Assembly: GCA_030611625.1 (NCBI GenBank)
Contig: JAUWPK010000228.1
Span: forward strand, 1 to 6,243
Length of the DNA: 6,243 bases
From: Promethearchaeum sp.
GTDB lineage: Archaea; Asgardarchaeota; Lokiarchaeia; Sigyniarchaeales; Promethearchaeaceae
Direction: 5' to 3'
Part shown: piece after piece, positions 5,739 to 6,243 of the stretch
Layout of the letters: each line of letters begins with the position of its first letter
Numbering within the stretch: position 1 is the first letter of the stretch
Notes under the pieces: generated by a model
Databases searched by the model: none
Told to the model about the DNA's origin: nothing
Seen by the model: the letters and a program-made list of their open reading frames with translations, nothing else
Program-made: the position numbers and the translations under genes

Positions 5739-6243
5739 TTAATTATTCCTTCTTCTTGTAAGCACTAAAATAACCGAAATCCCAAACATAGCGATAAAGA
5801 GTAAACCTGGATTATAACCATGAATCGTATTGTCTACAAATTCACTTGATATTTTTAAAATCTCTAAACCATCATTACCATCCGCCACATAGGCATAATC
5901 TCCGCTTATGCAAACACTCCGGGATGATCCCCCATCACAAAAATGTCCCACTTCTACAAGGGTAGTTGGATCGGAAATATCAATGATCTCCAAACCATCC
6001 ATATGATCTGCCACATAGGCGTAATCTCCGCTCACGTAGATATCCAGTGCAGATCCATTATCATCATCGAGTTTTCCCACTTCCACGGGAGCCGCTGGAT
6101 CGGAAATATCAATAATTTTTAATCCATCAATACCAAACACTACATATGCATATGATCCAGAAACATAAACATTTTCTGCATATCCATCACTTTCATCATA
6201 AATTTGTCCCACTTCCACGGGAGCGGTCGGGTCGGAAATGTCA
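5739..6243 (-). CDS. LVIVD-repeat surface protein with C-terminal sorting-type tail, 5'-truncated by window edge
   Basis: The frame stays open to the right edge, with D-I-S-D-P-T-A-P continuing upstream of the GTG at 6218, so the gene begins outside and that GTG is internal. Three LVIVD-type repeats of 44, 43 and 42 residues are visible. Each begins D-I-S-D-P and carries a (V/I)-S-G-(D/S)-Y-A-Y-V core and a D-G-L-(K/E)-I end. A short linker leads to H-G-Y-N-P-G, a hydrophobic helix and R-R-R-N-N at the end. This tripartite tail resembles archaeal C-terminal sorting/anchor signals (PGF-CTERM-like; a GYNP form is known to me from Asgard surface proteins). An extracellular, membrane-anchored beta-propeller-like protein is inferred. 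Repeat 3 uniquely holds two cysteines. The array shares fold family with the left gene, but its repeats are of a different subtype (P-V-E-V-G instead of G-E-P-V-Y). Function and ligand unknown. Confidence 0.87.
   Translation of the reverse strand, partial: DISDPTAPVEVGQIYDESDGYAENVYVSGSYAYVVFGIDGLKIIDISDPAAPVEVGKLDDDNGSALDIYVSGDYAYVADHMDGLEIIDISDPTTLVEVGHFCDGGSSRSVCISGDYAYVADGNDGLEILKISSEFVDNTIHGYNPGLLFIAMFGISVILVLTRRRNN
5742..5822 (-). other. Putative C-terminal sorting/anchor signal (GYNP, hydrophobic helix, RRR)
   Basis: The last 27 residues are H-G-Y-N-P-G, about 15 hydrophobic residues, T, then R-R-R-N-N. Order and spacing match the three-part design of archaeosortase-type signals: short motif, helix, basic end. 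Whether it is cleaved or only anchors the protein cannot be told; no archaeosortase gene is in the window. Confidence 0.6.

Noticed and set aside
6216..6218. GTG start of the right surface-protein gene
   Set aside because: It falls within a repeat (P-V-E-V-G), and upstream codons to the edge continue the conserved D-I-S-D-P-T-A-P sequence.
1..6243. Mobile element or defence island
   Set aside because: There is no transposase, integrase, nuclease or terminal inverted repeat, and the genes are surface proteins and metabolic flavoenzymes.

Overview
The window looks like a piece of archaeal chromosome, most likely from an Asgard (Lokiarchaeia-like) genome. This is an inference from several things seen together: surface proteins built from LVIVD-type repeats (signature Y-V-S-G-D-Y-A-Y-V-A-D), a strict array of Ig-like units of a kind common in those genomes, a C-terminal G-Y-N-P / hydrophobic / R-R-R tail, AT-rich spacers ending in T-runs, and start codons without convincing Shine-Dalgarno sites. 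No rRNA, tRNA or single-copy marker is present, so the assignment is moderate only.

Layout. From 1 to 2067 (+) lies the 3' part of a large surface-protein gene: four 42-residue LVIVD-type repeats, five Ig-like units of exactly 95 residues each, one transmembrane helix and a basic cytoplasmic tail. It ends in a hairpin-plus-T-run terminator at about 2087-2114. A convergent spacer without genes (about 2115-2349) follows. Three genes then lie on the minus strand. Read in their own direction they are: a second LVIVD-repeat surface protein (5739 to beyond the right edge), a GlcD/D-lactate-dehydrogenase-type FAD-linked oxidase (4036-5649), and an acyl-CoA dehydrogenase with an added lysine-rich C-terminal tail (2350-3909).

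How the genes may work together. The two flavoenzymes are in tandem on one strand with a 126-bp gap. Both oxidise organic acids or acyl thioesters in their families, so a shared role in fatty-acid or organic-acid oxidation is possible but not shown. No electron-transfer flavoprotein, CoA ligase or iron-sulfur partner is in view. The two surface proteins flank the pair and point inward. They share a fold family but differ in membrane anchor: one ends in a conventional basic stop-transfer tail, the other in a putative C-terminal sorting signal.

The most notable sequence-level signal is in the left gene. It has strict repeat periodicity (126 bp and 285 bp) and long blocks of perfect nucleotide identity between otherwise diverged repeats, which suggests recent duplication or gene conversion in an exposed protein. 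I see no CRISPR array, transposase, integrase, defence cassette or RNA gene. I did not find a convincing wholly new system. The best leads are the repeat homogenisation and the unusual active-site features of the two flavoenzymes.
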